From the NCBI GenBank assembly GCA_026874595.1, contig CM049306.1:45754019-45818018 (forward strand): a stretch of DNA of 64,000 bases, read 5' to 3'. Positions 45,701 to 60,100 of this stretch are shown here, one piece after another; position 1 is the stretch's first letter, and each line of letters starts with the position of its first letter. The position numbers and the translations under genes are program-made. The stretch comes from Sipunculus nudus. Taxonomy: Eukaryota > Annelida > Sipuncula > Golfingiida > Sipunculidae. The notes under the pieces were generated by a model. It did not search any database and was not told the DNA's origin. It saw nothing but the letters and a program-made list of their open reading frames with translations.

Positions 45701-48700
45701 ATATTTGGTCACTTAAGACCAAAAGTGTTAAAGGTAGGGACTTTTTTTCCAGTAATACAACTTTAATTAATCAAAATTTAATTGTATACCAAAAATTAGA
45801 TCAAAATCTGTTAAATTTTTTTAAATATTGGCAAAAATATAAAATTGGTACCTTAAATTTTGCCCAACTTTGGCCACGGCACGTTTTTTTTCCTGTAAGA
45901 ACTGTGGATTTAATTTTCACAGCATGTATAAATAAGGATTTAATCTGTTAAAAACTGAAATTTGGAAATTAAACCTGCAAAATTAGGCTAGTTATTGAAT
46001 TTTTTTGGAGGCTCTTGTTGTATTCCCTTACATTGTCAAGCAGTCCACTTTGATGTCTGTAGGTCATTCAGTGCACATCTCTGTGCTCCCCAGGCTGTTG
46101 GCATAATTTTAGATGTCCCCAAAGTCTCCTACCATACCGAAAATTGGGTCATTAGGACTTTGTTCCTTCGAGATATTAAGGAAAAAAACTCTTTTTTAAA
46201 AAAAAAAAGCCATTGTTACACTTCAAGGCTGCCTAGTATCAAAACCACTGATCTGTTTTTTAACGTATTTAGTATTCACATTCTTTCATACATTTTCTAT
46301 GAACATACCAAAAATTAAGTCAGTATTGGTTATTAATTTGAAGTTATGGGCCAAAACATAATGCAATTTTTTAAAAAATCAGGAAATATATTTACTCACC
46401 TAACATGAGAATTGCTGAACCTAGAGACTTAATATAACTTAATTTAATCAAGATTCAATTGTTTACCCAAAATTAGATCTGAATTTTGCAAATTTTTCAA
46501 GTTATTAGCATAAATAAAAAATCAATTCCTTAAATTTTGTCCAACTTTGGCACTGTTGATTTAATTTTCACAGCATATATACATAAGGATTTAATCTTTT
46601 AAAATTTGAAATTTCAGAGATATTGATTGGAAAGAATAGCTTTTATTCATGTTTTCATACACCATGTTAAGTGTTGTTTACATCTAGCCCACCTAGTAGT
46701 ACAGCCTTCACCTGCATTATGTAACCCACCCCAGGCAGCTTGCCTTGGGTCAGCCTGGCCACTACCAGCAGGCTTCCCCTCTGCCCTGCACCCCCCCCCC
46801 CCCCTCCCAGATGGTGCATAAACTAGATGAATGTTATTATTTTCTGTATTTGATTCATTCTTATTCTAGGCTATGCTACATTTTAGATTTTGTATTGTAC
46901 CACCAGGGTTACAATGATTAAAGTGTACATTTAATTGTGTCCACAAAGTGGTGTATTGTTATGAAAGTGTGGATGTTCATCAGATAAGTAATTCCTTACT
47001 TCAGAAGAGTAAAAACTTCACCAGGTGTGAAATTGATTATTAATTCCAGTAATAAATTAAAACTGGGATAGTAATTAGCACAATGATATTGTTTGTCCCT
47101 CATTCAACCTACAGTGTGTATACTTTATTTGAAAAGATGTTTTATTTTATCAAATTTACTTTTATTTTATTTTGGTGAATAAAATTAAGCATGTACTGAA
47201 AACTCCAATGTGCAAAACTTTTTAATAGTGATTCAAGGAATATTCTTGTAGAAGCCATGTTGTGGCATTATTTTCTTTTAAATTCAGTTTAAACATTTAT
47301 GATTTAAAAATAATAAAATATGTGTATGCATAATATGACCCAATATGAGCTACACTCTGGATATATGATGATTGCAACTTTTGCAACAATTCTAATATTT
47401 TAACTTATAGTTTCAGTTTTTTACTCTGTATATATAATGATTGCGACTTTTGCAACAATTCTAATATTTTAACTTATATTTTCAGGTTTTTTTTCTTAAA
47501 AATTCATAAAACCTGTAAATAAAAAAATGATTTAGATAAAAACTTCTTAATGGAAAAAGTGGATATTCTTTAAAAAAATAGGATTATATATAAACTTAAA
47601 TGCATTATTCCCTTGAAAGTGAAATAAAGGTATTAGTCCATTCTGTCCACTTGCCTGTCCATCTGTAAATTTTCATATGCATCACAGTATCTCAAAATTT
47701 TACTGTTTTTCTTCATGACAGTCTTGTCAGAGTATTAGTTTGCAATCATATATTTAGAACTTTACTATAACCAAGTAGGAGGGCCCCTTTCCTCTTAGCT
47801 TTTCATATTCTTATATAAATGAAAAACATTACAATAGAATATTTCTACATCCACCTTCTTGCTGCCCTCACTTTACCCTTCTCCGAACCGCATCCCAAAG
47901 TCAGCCTCAGTAAGCAAGAACAAGATGAATCAGATATATTCATACTTTAATATTTTGTATAACTATTCGTCAATAGGTACCTATGTACATGCCAGAAATT
48001 ATGTCAATTTTGTGTAATATGTAGACATAGTGGGAATCACAATAATGTACCTTGTCAAGACTAAAGAGATATTGTGTTATACAGTCACAAATTCATAAAT
48101 CACTTCATCAGCATAGTTAATCATAACATCATATCTGTCAAATTGAAAGCTTGCAGACTACCATACACTTTAGATCCTTCAACAAATAGCCTTATCATCA
48201 TTCTACTACTGCTTTTTACTGCTGTCATTGCATTCATATTTGCTCAAATATATCACAATTTTCAACCCCTTCTAAATAAATAAAAAATAAACCACTATAT
48301 TTGACTCTATTAATCCATCAGTCAGGTAATTTCATTTATCATATACTCACATATTACATTACATTCCTTTATAATAGCCCAACATGTCCATGATATTCAT
48401 AAGCTTTATCGACGTGATATAGTTTCACAGTGGAGACACATTTATAGTCCAATCACGATCAGCTGAGCGCCGTGACCCATGGGTCCCTTGTTTCTGTTAT
48501 ATTGCTTTTATAAACATGTATTTTTACTTGTGATATTCCCATCACACCAATAAGGTAAATATGGTATAATTTTCCTTAATTCAGAACATACATAATTGAA
48601 GCAACTTCAGTGTAACATACTTATTTCCTTCATTAAACAGTGCTTACTTGTAAAAGATGTGTTTTGAAAGAAGTCGTTTTGAAGCAGTTGTAGCCTAGTG

Positions 48701-51103
48701 GTTTATTAACTTTCCTTTAACACTTGAGATACTTGGTTTAACTGAGTCTCAACTAGAGTTGCTTAATTATGATAATGGTGATGGGTTGGCAGTACTTGGC
48801 TCACTCTTGATTTAGGCCCTGTCATGTTCAACTTAAATAAAAAGACTCAGTACCTAGAATTCTTGACTCTTAAAACCTTTGCAGGTTTTTCCATGCAATA
48901 CAGGTTTTGAATAATGTATTATAAACTGGTGTCATTTGCTGTACACTTTAATGAAAATTCAGTTTGTTATTTATTTTAATGAAACCCATCAATAATTGTA
49001 TTGATTCTCATCATGGCCCTCAATAACCACAGTGATACATACTTGCCAGAGCACTTGATAATCATACTGACAGTGCCAACATTGTTCTTTCATTAACTCC
49101 ATACAAAATAATATGAGTTACGTATTTTGTTCCTCAGATATATGTCAGAATTTTGGTGCAACATATTTTCATAACCTGAATTCTTACATAAGATAACCAT
49201 GTGCAACTTTCTTGATGAACTCAGTGGTTATGCCCACAAGGAGTCAACCTAAGTTTGCTGGGTGATGGACCTATAATGATACATAGGTATACATCATTGT
49301 CAAGTACATCCTGTGTTCTGTAGGTTACTTCCTTTTGAAAGTATTGTATACCATCAGTGTGTCCTTATCTCCAAAATCAGTCCACTGTGTGCATCCATGA
49401 TATCATGCATTCTTTTTATGCAGAGGCCATCCTGAGAGACACAAACAAGGTGTGTATACCTGCTTATTACCTTGATCAGGGAGGTTATGTTTCCAACCAT
49501 GTTTAATGGTTGGTTGGCATCCTTGTTTGTTTACCTTGGCAGAGGTATGCACTCCACAGATTGGCATTCTACTTTTCGATGTTTACACTGCCAGATTACA
49601 TGTCCAGATGAGGGGGGGGGGGACATACATTATTTGTGGGAAGGGGACTGACTGGAGGATATTCTCAGGAAGAAATATGAGTCAAACCAATGAGACCCTT
49701 TGTGGACGGTCAGTTTATTGATTTGTTCATATGGTGGAACAGAAATGAGTTCCTAACAGGAAATTAATGCCTAGCAGTATATGGCATATTGAATGGGGGT
49801 TGGAGGGTCCAGGATGAAAACAATTGCATTGTGATTTTCCATGTACACATATAAGCACATGTATATGTGGAGGGAAGAGTGAGAATCTGGGAAGATCCAG
49901 AATCCTCCCAGGAAAAATCAGAATTCTGATTTTTCCCAGGATGAATGAGAATTCTGATTTTTCCCGGGAATAATGGGAATTCCCATTCTTCCCAGGAAAA
50001 ATGAGAATCACTTCATACTATGATTTGATTCTCATTTTTCCCGGGAAGAATGAGAATTCTGATTTTCTGGTCTGGTAGACATACACAGGAAACCATGAAT
50101 CTCAGTGTAACAACTCAATGTTAATTCATGCTCATTATAGGATAGGAATTATCATTTATAATAATAATGGGTTTGTACAACACATTCCACTGGGCATTTA
50201 CATGAGCAGATAGTCACAAAGAATCCTTCAAAAAGTCCTTTATACTTTACTTGCCAATTTCATGAAATGGGCAATTTCACATTTGGGGCATAACATATAC
50301 AAATGGCCATATTGAGGGTGTATTACATAATGTAACAATCATTCCAAGGAATTCTATTTTATGTACAAATAAAACAATATTGTAAAATACTTGCCAATTT
50401 CATGAAATGGGCAATTATACATTTGGGGCATAACATATACAAATGGTCATATCGAGGGTGTATTACATAATGTAACAATCATTCCAAGGAATTCTATTTT
50501 ATGTACAAATAAAACAATATTGTAAAATAAAGTTTCTGGTTTTTCCGATATGCACTATTACATGTGACCCACATTTGGTTGGTTTAGGGTATTGCATATT
50601 GTAAAAGCTGCTCCTTCAGAGCCTGCATGACGTAACATTAACACATCCTGGTAGACCTGGCCTTCAACTTCCCATGCTGAGATCCTGTTTAGTTGTGCCT
50701 CAAACAAGTATCTGCTTGCTAGGCCTTGGAAATAGCACATTCAAGCAAGGAACACATGAATACAGGGTCCTGGTTTATCTGAAAGTACACAATGGTGTTT
50801 TTATTTGACCCAGATAATTATAATGTACGAGCCATAGATACTGGACATAAGCAGTATGTGTTAGTCTTCTCTAAATTGCTCACGTGATGTTTATTGATGT
50901 CACTTAAACATGAGCTCAGCATTTATATACCTCAAGGTTTAAAATTGACCAATATGCAAACATATATTGATGTCATCCTAACTGTTAAAGCATAAACTAT
51001 TGTGGATAAATTTTATGTGTGAAAAATGTTTGTGTGTATCGGAAAACTGGCAAACATTGCCAGTAAAGGGAATTTATCATGAGTAATGAAAACAGCCCAC
51101 CAT

Positions 51104-51136
<33 letters not shown>

Positions 51137-54100
51137 GAGATGCTAGAGTGACATGATTTTGCAGGGAATTTCCTCTTCCTTTAACTTGCATCCTGAACAT
51201 GAATCAGTTCCTGTGGTCTTCACACATGTACACATATTTGCTGCCAGGCACATTGGTTTACAAAGTTAAAAGACTCAAATGCAGTGTTTTTCTTTCCCAT
51301 TTTATTCACACATGGGGTTTAAGCTCAACTCCCGGGGTAGACTGCAGTCTTATTTTCTTCAAAGCAAAATAAAGGAGCAGATTAGAATTCTAATCTGGGC
51401 TATCGCAATTTAAAATTTGACCAGACACGATTTCAATCCCAATATCTTCACCACAGGCTTGTAATATTAATATTTAAACTAGACCAGATCTGTGCCTTTT
51501 CATGTATATTTCTGTGTATTAATTGCCGACTTTTAGGATCAGGATCCCTGTACAATGACTACATGTATAATATATGAAGCAGAGGGTACGCTAACCAAAC
51601 ATTTCAGATTTGCACAATCATTTTTTACCCCCTTTTCATTCAATCCAGTGCAACTATATTGGCAACAGTAGACATTCAGCAATTGTGGTTAAGGAGAGAA
51701 CTGCTATCTTATTATCAGTAATGTAGGAAGTCATCTTTTATTTACAGTTGGAAAAATAATCTTGATGAGATTAATAAAAACAGATACTGGAGTGATCTGG
51801 ACTGGTGTAAGGTAGCAAGCAGTATGGTCCAGCCAACAGCTTGCTGCATCCCCTTGAACTGACTGCACTCTCCTGGCATACCATGAGACAATGTAAATAA
51901 TCAATATCTTGACTTGCTGGCCTTCCCTTCCCATGATTCATACTATCAGTTTGCATATTTTGCAACCAGTTGATTCAGAAAGCGTGGCCATCATGGTTGT
52001 TTTGGGCACATTTTCATGTTGATATGATGTGTTAATGCATCGCATTTTCAACTAGATGATGATGGTGTCTGCCTGATGGTGTCTGCCTCAGTGCATTTCT
52101 TTGTTAATGATTCAGTCATCAGTGTTCCATCTTTTCATCTTAAATCTGGGTCGCTGTGAGGTTTGGCTCACTTTGCTTGCAGTGGTCATGATGTCAGCAC
52201 CATGTATAGTGTGACTGTGTCATCTGTGTTGTCCCCTAGGGTGTTCTTAATAAAGGGAAACTGTGAATAGTTCTGAATGCCTCAGTATTATTGTTCAGGT
52301 TCAGGTTCAGACTGCCAATCATACATTTCTATCTTCTGTATTTTTATCAATGAAATGTATTATGTTTTGTGCATCACAGTACTCCATAGACCAATCGGTT
52401 ATGAAAAAATTTGCCTTTTTCACCACTTTTGAATAGCCTTTTGTGTTACTCACCAATTATTAAAAACCTTATAACTGTATATATAACAGTACTCAAAGGC
52501 ATATTTATAGATACAAAAGATGTACAGACTTGTACGTCCTGTAGTGCTGGTTAATTGTAGGTCTATATTTGAGGAGCAAGAAGACAATAAATCTTATACA
52601 CCCGTCTATGACAATAACTTACCTGGGCTGAGATTGACTTTCACAAAACTCACCATAACTACTTACCAACAGATTTTCTCACCTGATTTTATAATGGCCA
52701 AAATCCATGCATAATTAATAAGGTCAGAGGTCACTAGGTTACTTTGTGGTGTCGCTGCGATAACGTATGAGGAAAATGATGGATTTTGATCAAAACTGAA
52801 CAGAAATGTTAATCAGTAAAATATATTGCCTTAGTTTGATTTCCAGTATTTGAAATCAACACATATGTAATGAGGTCAGAGAGGTCACTGCACTTTGGAG
52901 GCACCGTGGTGACTTACAAAAAATTCTATGGATTTTCATGAAACTGATTATATATATTTACCAATAGAGCTTCTCACCTAAATTAAAGTCTTAGCAAAAT
53001 TCATCCATATTTAATGAGGTCAGAGGTCACCAGCCTGCTTTGTACAGGCCAAAGTGTTTTGTTGCCACGATACCGTACAAGGAATATAATGGATTTTGAT
53101 AAAACTCAATTAGATTATTAATCAATTCAATATCTCACCTTAGTTCTATTTCCAGCAAAACCATACTTTGGTGGCAGCACCCTGACCTAACCAAAAGTCT
53201 GATGAATTTTAATATAACTCTTGATGAGTATAATTTACCAATACAGTTTCTCACCTGAATTACATTCTCAGCAAATTCATGCATATTTATTGAGGTCACA
53301 AAATAAGCAACAGGTGTATTATGCCCCATTTGCAGTGCTCTTGTTTCAGTATATAAAATATATATATAATGACAACACTAAGTCTTGGCAATAAATCAGT
53401 CATAGATAAGCAGGAGATGATATATTAGTAAATCTAAAACCACAGATTATTATATAGTGTTTAAATTAGTCATTTCAGAAAAATAAATCACTAGCAATGT
53501 ATGAAAAAGAAAGATTTGAATAAAAAAAAATAAAAATTTATATGCTATCATCATTCATACAATCACCTTTGCTTGTTGAAAAAAAGCTTATGTATATGTT
53601 TTATAATAGGTCCTGAGTCAGAGTAAGCATCCTAGACTAAAATTAAATATTGCCTGTAGAAGGCCATGCACTAGATGTATACAAAGAAACCTCTATGAAT
53701 GAACCTGCTGCCTGTGTGTTGCTGATGAAATGGATGTAAGCTGTCATCAGATGCAGGTGTTCAAGGGCTTGTCTGTCCTACAGGAGCCATTGAAGGTACA
53801 TCAGGATATTCCTGATGGAAACACCTGCCCTCAAGTCTCATCAGTATTATCCTAGATGATGCAATTAGTCCAGAAGATTTAATTACCACTTCAGAGAACC
53901 TACCTCTAACAATGCAAAAGTTTAATTTTAAACTAAAATTCATTAATTTTAAATTAAAAAAAATAATTTATCACATCCTATAATATCTGTGAAATAAATA
54001 CTTTATCAGTTTGATTTTATATTCCTTTTAGTACTAAGAATTTCCACCAGGTCTCGACACCTGTGCCTGATTCTTTCCCATTAATTTCAAGACAGATGAA

Positions 54101-57100
54101 CAGATAAATGATTTTGTATTGAGATCACCTCCAAAATATAGACAATTCTTTCATGTCTGTAAACTCCAATCTCTGAATGAAATGGTATGGCAAAATGATA
54201 TTTTGAGATACAGAAAATTATACAGACATAAATAAAACCATAACCTCTACTTTATGGTTGGCAGTCAGTTAAGTTGGCACAATCTTTAGTATCATGTGAG
54301 TGATATTGATCAGAATATTAACATTCACAGTGAAACTCTGCAATGTAAAATAACAAAATGGATCCTTCAGTTATTTGTAACGTTCACACAGCATGCTTCT
54401 TAATGGACCTTTTTTTAGTGTTGTTTACAAGCTTTAACTTTTGTATAACAATTGATGCTCATCCGTGAAAATTTTGAAATTTCACATGTGTAACATACGT
54501 TATGTATGATATGCACAGGGATGAGTGTCTTGTGTGGATGTGACAATAATAAGAATATTTTTGGTGTCTGTCAAATTCAGCTCTGTTAAAAAAAATGGGG
54601 GAAAGTGTATAACATGGGTAAAAATTATGTATAACATAGGTAAAAAAGTATGTATAACAAGGGTATTTTGCCCCTTAATTCACTGTCTACATTACTTGGT
54701 TTGAGATGATTCACATTTCTTCATGACTATTTGTGCTGTTCTGTAACATGAAAATATTATATAGTAAACAGCAAGGTGACCTAAAATGATTTCTGCACAT
54801 CAGTCAGATCTACTGCATGTGTTTTATTAGTCTCTCACGGGTTGGCGACATTTTAACTTCACTCATGGCAGAATATTTTGTATTCATCCCAGTCTAATCA
54901 GATAGGGTTAAAATCTGTGACACTTTATATTCACTCAGTGGTGGCATACAGGTTACATGTGTTGTCATGCTTGACTGGCCCAGATAACATATGGTATATA
55001 TATCCTCAAGGGAGCTAACATAGACTCAAACCAGTTTATGGAAGCATTTGTAAGGCCAGATTTTTAAATTTGTTGGTTGAAAATTACTCTGACCTTTAAG
55101 GTAAACAAAACATATTTGCCTATATACACTAACAGTACATGTAACAGTAAAAATAATCAGGGTTCAAGTCTACAGACCTAAAGGGATATATATTTGTACC
55201 TGTTCCCCTATTATAAAAAATTTTCTGTCAAATCCTTGAGATTTAATCTGATCTGTAAGACACATTAAAACTCTTTTACTCAGAGTTGCCATTGAGGTAT
55301 ACATGTATTTATTACTTTTATTCATGTATATAATATTTATATAAGAATTGTTTCTTTTTTTATTTTGTTCACTCCTCCTATCCTCAGGTCCTCCATAAAG
55401 TAATTGTTAACCGAAAAAATTATAAATCTGGCCTAAGCTGGTTGCCAGACAAGGTCTGTTTGTTGTATCCAGTGAACCAGCTGATCCTCCCATGGCTTTT
55501 ATTGATTGACAGCTGGTGTGTACCCTTTGACCCTTGTATGTACTTGATGGGAAGGGCTGTGGTGTCAGTTAGGGGGCACTGATGTGTCAGTTATGGTTTT
55601 GACCCCTGTCTTGCATATTTATGCTTTCAGTAGTTTGTTTTGAATCATGGCCTAATCACATATGTGGAAAGCACTATATGTATGCACTCAATGAAAAATG
55701 TATGACCCGAGTGCCTGTGATTAATCTACTCTTAATCACCATATGATTAAAATTAATGAGACAGTGTATCAGCATGAGCCAGTACCAAGTGGTTAGTGGT
55801 TCCCTGCAGCATCCCTGCAACAAATTGTCACTTGGAAGGGGGAGGGGGGTTAGGTTTTGACATTAATTTTGTATGTTAAGTATGTCTGTGTACTAGATAT
55901 TATAAAAAGTTATGGATGGATTTATGGATTTTTACATGACATTTTTGAGATGTAAAAGGAAAGGTGAATTGGACATTAGGTAAAGTACCGTAAAATCTCC
56001 ACTTAAAACCGCACTTCCGATTAAAACCGCACCCAGACTTCGCCGAAATTCCAGGTGAGACACCGCGAGAGGCTCAAATACTAAGAACCCCCCTTTAAAA
56101 CCGCACCAACTTTTGCTACGGAATGATTTGACAAAAGACACAATCAAGCTATCATCTAGAAATGAACAGGCGTAGGTTGCGACTCGGCCATTCCTGTCCA
56201 CATTAAAATTCCTTGGGCATATTATTTAAACACATCATAACACTTTTTTTGCAGGGTCACTCAAGCATGAAGTTTGGGAAGACGTAAGGGCCGATGAACC
56301 TCTGCCTGTTTATACAGATTTTATATTCCGTGCCGTATTCTTGTTTACTACCGATTTGTCATTATATTTTGGAAAAAAAATATTCTGCTGATCCATTTCA
56401 AGTCACTGTATATTTTAATTCTAAAAGTAATATTTTGAAATCTTAATTTTTGATGAAAATTCCATTTTCTGGAATTACCCGGAAGATTCAAATCATTTTC
56501 ATACCGGTTACTTCGGTATTATCATCGTCACATCGTACGTTGACATCGCTCCATGTCACAATTTGCTGGTGCGTTTGAAAACATCGCTGGTCTACTTAAC
56601 TAAATATCAAAGTAACTGAAGTTACCTTGTCGAGATACGCACGTATAGGAAACATGACGCTTGAAAACGAGTGATTTTAAGGTAAAATTAAAGTGGCCAG
56701 TCCGGGTAAGCAAGTTTTTTCCTGAAGAAAGTTTCCGTGTGGGGAGCCATTTTGTCAAGGCACTGTTCGCGCAAGGCACGATGGGACGAAATAGGTGGCT
56801 GTTCTGTTTACCACCCACAGCGTACAGCCGTTCAAAATATTCTTGGCAGAATACCAGGGCGTTTCAGCACATGGCGGCACTCAAACTTGATTTTAAAACG
56901 ATCGTCTGCCATTGTGTGACTCTTTACGATGTCAGCCTTTTATTCATTTTACGTTTGAAACAAATAATCATTGCTAAATAATGCCGCAAATGGGTTTAAA
57001 GTAGGCTTTTATTTCAATTTTGCTTGACCATGCCCAACGAAGTGGGCCGCTGTATATTACAGCAGGGTTGTTGTAAACGTATTATTTGGTGACAATTACC

Positions 57101-60100
57101 AAGATTTTATAACAAGTTATATATCACACGAAAACTAATCAGCAATATTTAATCTATAAATAACAAATAATCGTAAATAACACATTTACACACGGCTGCC
57201 ATGCATGCGAGACTGCTGCTAAGAACGGCCTTCGAAAGTTGCGATATTATCGCCCACTCGCCGGCCCAAAAACGATGTCTGTCAGGAAGATATTCAGGAA
57301 ACCCTTCTAGTATAAACCGCACAGTGCTTTCAGGAAATCAACCCGATTTCAAGATTTTGAATTTCTTGATTAAACCGCGGTTTTAAGTGGAGATTTTACG
57401 GTACATGTACCAGGGTGGGATCAGGATTAAGACACAGATGGAGAATTAAGTAAATTGTCTGTTAAGTGCTCTTATAGGGCTGCTTACTTTATTTATGCTG
57501 TCAATGTCATGTAAGGCTCATAATGCTGAAAGACGTTATAGACTTGTTTTCATTGATTGTTATGGTAAACATTTGTTGCCAATGCCATACTGAAGGCATT
57601 CCTGTTGAATTGACTAATAGCAGCTGGTTGGGGTATGATATGTTTCAGTGAAGTGATAATTATTTTCATCCTGGTTTGTGATATCCAGATAAACATGCTT
57701 ACCACAATCCAGGGGTCTTGTTTATGTACCATTGTTAAGTTAGAGGTTAGTTATACACTTTAATAGACAAAATGAAGTTTTATTATTAACATACATTTAT
57801 TTTACATGAATTGTACAAATAGTTATTATAATTTATTGAGGCACTCTCCATGGCTCTTGTGGTGGTGTTCAGTAGTGTCTAGAGGTGGGGGAAACTGGAG
57901 AAATCGGAGAACCGTTGGACAGGCCACTACAATTATACATAATACATGATGCATTAGGAAAAAAATAATTATTTATGAATACTGAAGGAGAGTAGCAATA
58001 GGATAAACTAATTCTACATATATACAGCATCAAATTCAATTTAGTGTTGTTTGTAAATTTGAAAGTAACAGGTTGCTGATTAAATTAGCCAACAGCACAG
58101 TACAGTTTTCCTGTGGACCTGGGCTGAACCAGCCAGAGATTATTCATAACCACAGTCAGTGTTTTGGCTGCACTGAATGGTGTTTGTAAATAATGGATAG
58201 ATATGATTATAGATTAGTCTGAGCTTCAGCTTGGATTTTGGGGGAATAACCATCTGTTGTGTGAGCACCAAGAATCACCCAGGTAGGGCTGGTCTGTCAG
58301 GTGCATCCGGTCCTCACCTGATGGTCACTCAGTGCATTTTACTTTGTATGCAGCGGCACCTACAGGTCATGGTCCTAACCATAAGATAAAATTTCCAATT
58401 GCAAGATGTCTACTTAAGACATTTTGTAATGGAATTTTTATTTATTCATATAAATTAATAGTGCCTCTAGTTAAATATTTAAAAAAAAACTTAACCGTAT
58501 CTACATAGTGCCCACCTGTTGTAGTACTCAAGGCACATCTTGAAAAGGCCAGACCTGGTTAGGCAAAGTGTGAAATGAGAGATCAAGGCTAAACAAACAA
58601 AGTTCATGTATCTCAAATTAAATGAACCTTCGCTAGTTCGAACTCAGTCATTGTATATTGATATGTCAAGTCATAGCTAAAGACAGATATGGGTGAAAAT
58701 GCAAGATACTGTGCCTGAAGGTAAAGAAATTAGAAAATATTCTGCCTTGAATGTGGGGTTGTGGGTATCAAACTGAAAGGTTATAATGTACATATCAACC
58801 ATGACTTGTTGCCTGTCAGGCCATGGAGGATGGTATACCTTTATATAAAACAAACCACACCCGAGGAGTGCCCCCCAGTCTGTCACACCTTCAGCTAACA
58901 GGTGTTTCTACCTGTGGTGTTGATGTCAAGTGTGTCTTTGTGTACAGTACACTGTTCTTCTTGGTCACTGACTTTGGCAACTGTTGTGTATATTAGAGAG
59001 GGGCTCTTTTCCATTGGTGTTGTGTTTACTCAGAAGCACCTCGGTGAATGTTTGAATATTAAATTTTGTTACTGCAGACATGGATTAAATGTTTAATTAA
59101 AGCCTTGTACTTTATCAGTACTGCTTCTGATTATAATGTTTTAATTATTTTCCTATTTCATGGTAGTAATATCAAAACTATTTAATGAAATTTTGGTCAA
59201 CCCGTATTACCAGTATGTTTCACTTCTATCAGTTTTATTTGGAAATAGTAATTCCATTTCATAATTTGATAAATATCCTTTTCATTCATTGTTAAAAAAC
59301 ATTTGATAGAAGTACACTACTGTATCAGATGGCATTTGATCACTCCCACAACATTCTGAATGTTTTTTACCTCAGTTGACTGAAAGTCATCATAGCTATA
59401 GCAAATTTTGTGATCACCCTTTGTAACCATATAGTCAAGAATCATGAACCTTTGCATCCTGAGAGGTCCTCAAAAGTTCTCTTCAGAAACCTGAAATTAG
59501 CTCTCTGTGACCTATATTCTTAGATTAATAGAGCATGTTAACAGCCCCCCCCCTCCCATCCAGAATAATAAAAAATTATACACTTATTACCAGATTCCTC
59601 AGGAAGGGCTTGATGGATTGTCATCAAATTTTATTGTGCTTATGGGTCTTAACAAACCTTAGCTAATGTTTCCTTAGTTGCATTATCTTTATAAGTTGCC
59701 TGTGCAAGGACATATTGTCAACATGTCAAATGGATGATTGTCAGGACCCATTGGTCACTAATTTTTCATTTGGATAAACTTAATCATTTTGAAACTTCAA
59801 ACATGTTCAGGATTGGTTCCAATATCAATATTCTGTCTGCAGGGTTTTGTTTTGGTGGTATATGCCACATGGACAATATATCAAGTGTAAATGGCAGTTA
59901 ATGTAAACCTATTTCCATGTTAATGAACAAAACATTATGAAACCACTTTTGATTTATTTGCGTTGTCCCGAATGTTTGGAAACCAATTCTTGTGGGAGAT
60001 AGATTTATACAAGATTTGTGTGGCCTATAACGTGTAACCGGCACCAGCTAGTTACTGCATACAGTGTTGTATTGTGTGCAGGTAAGATACCTGCACAGTC

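Noticed and set aside
58622-58660. TAGTTCGAACTCAG, similar to a tRNA B box
   Set aside because: No A box or cloverleaf could be found at the right distance upstream.
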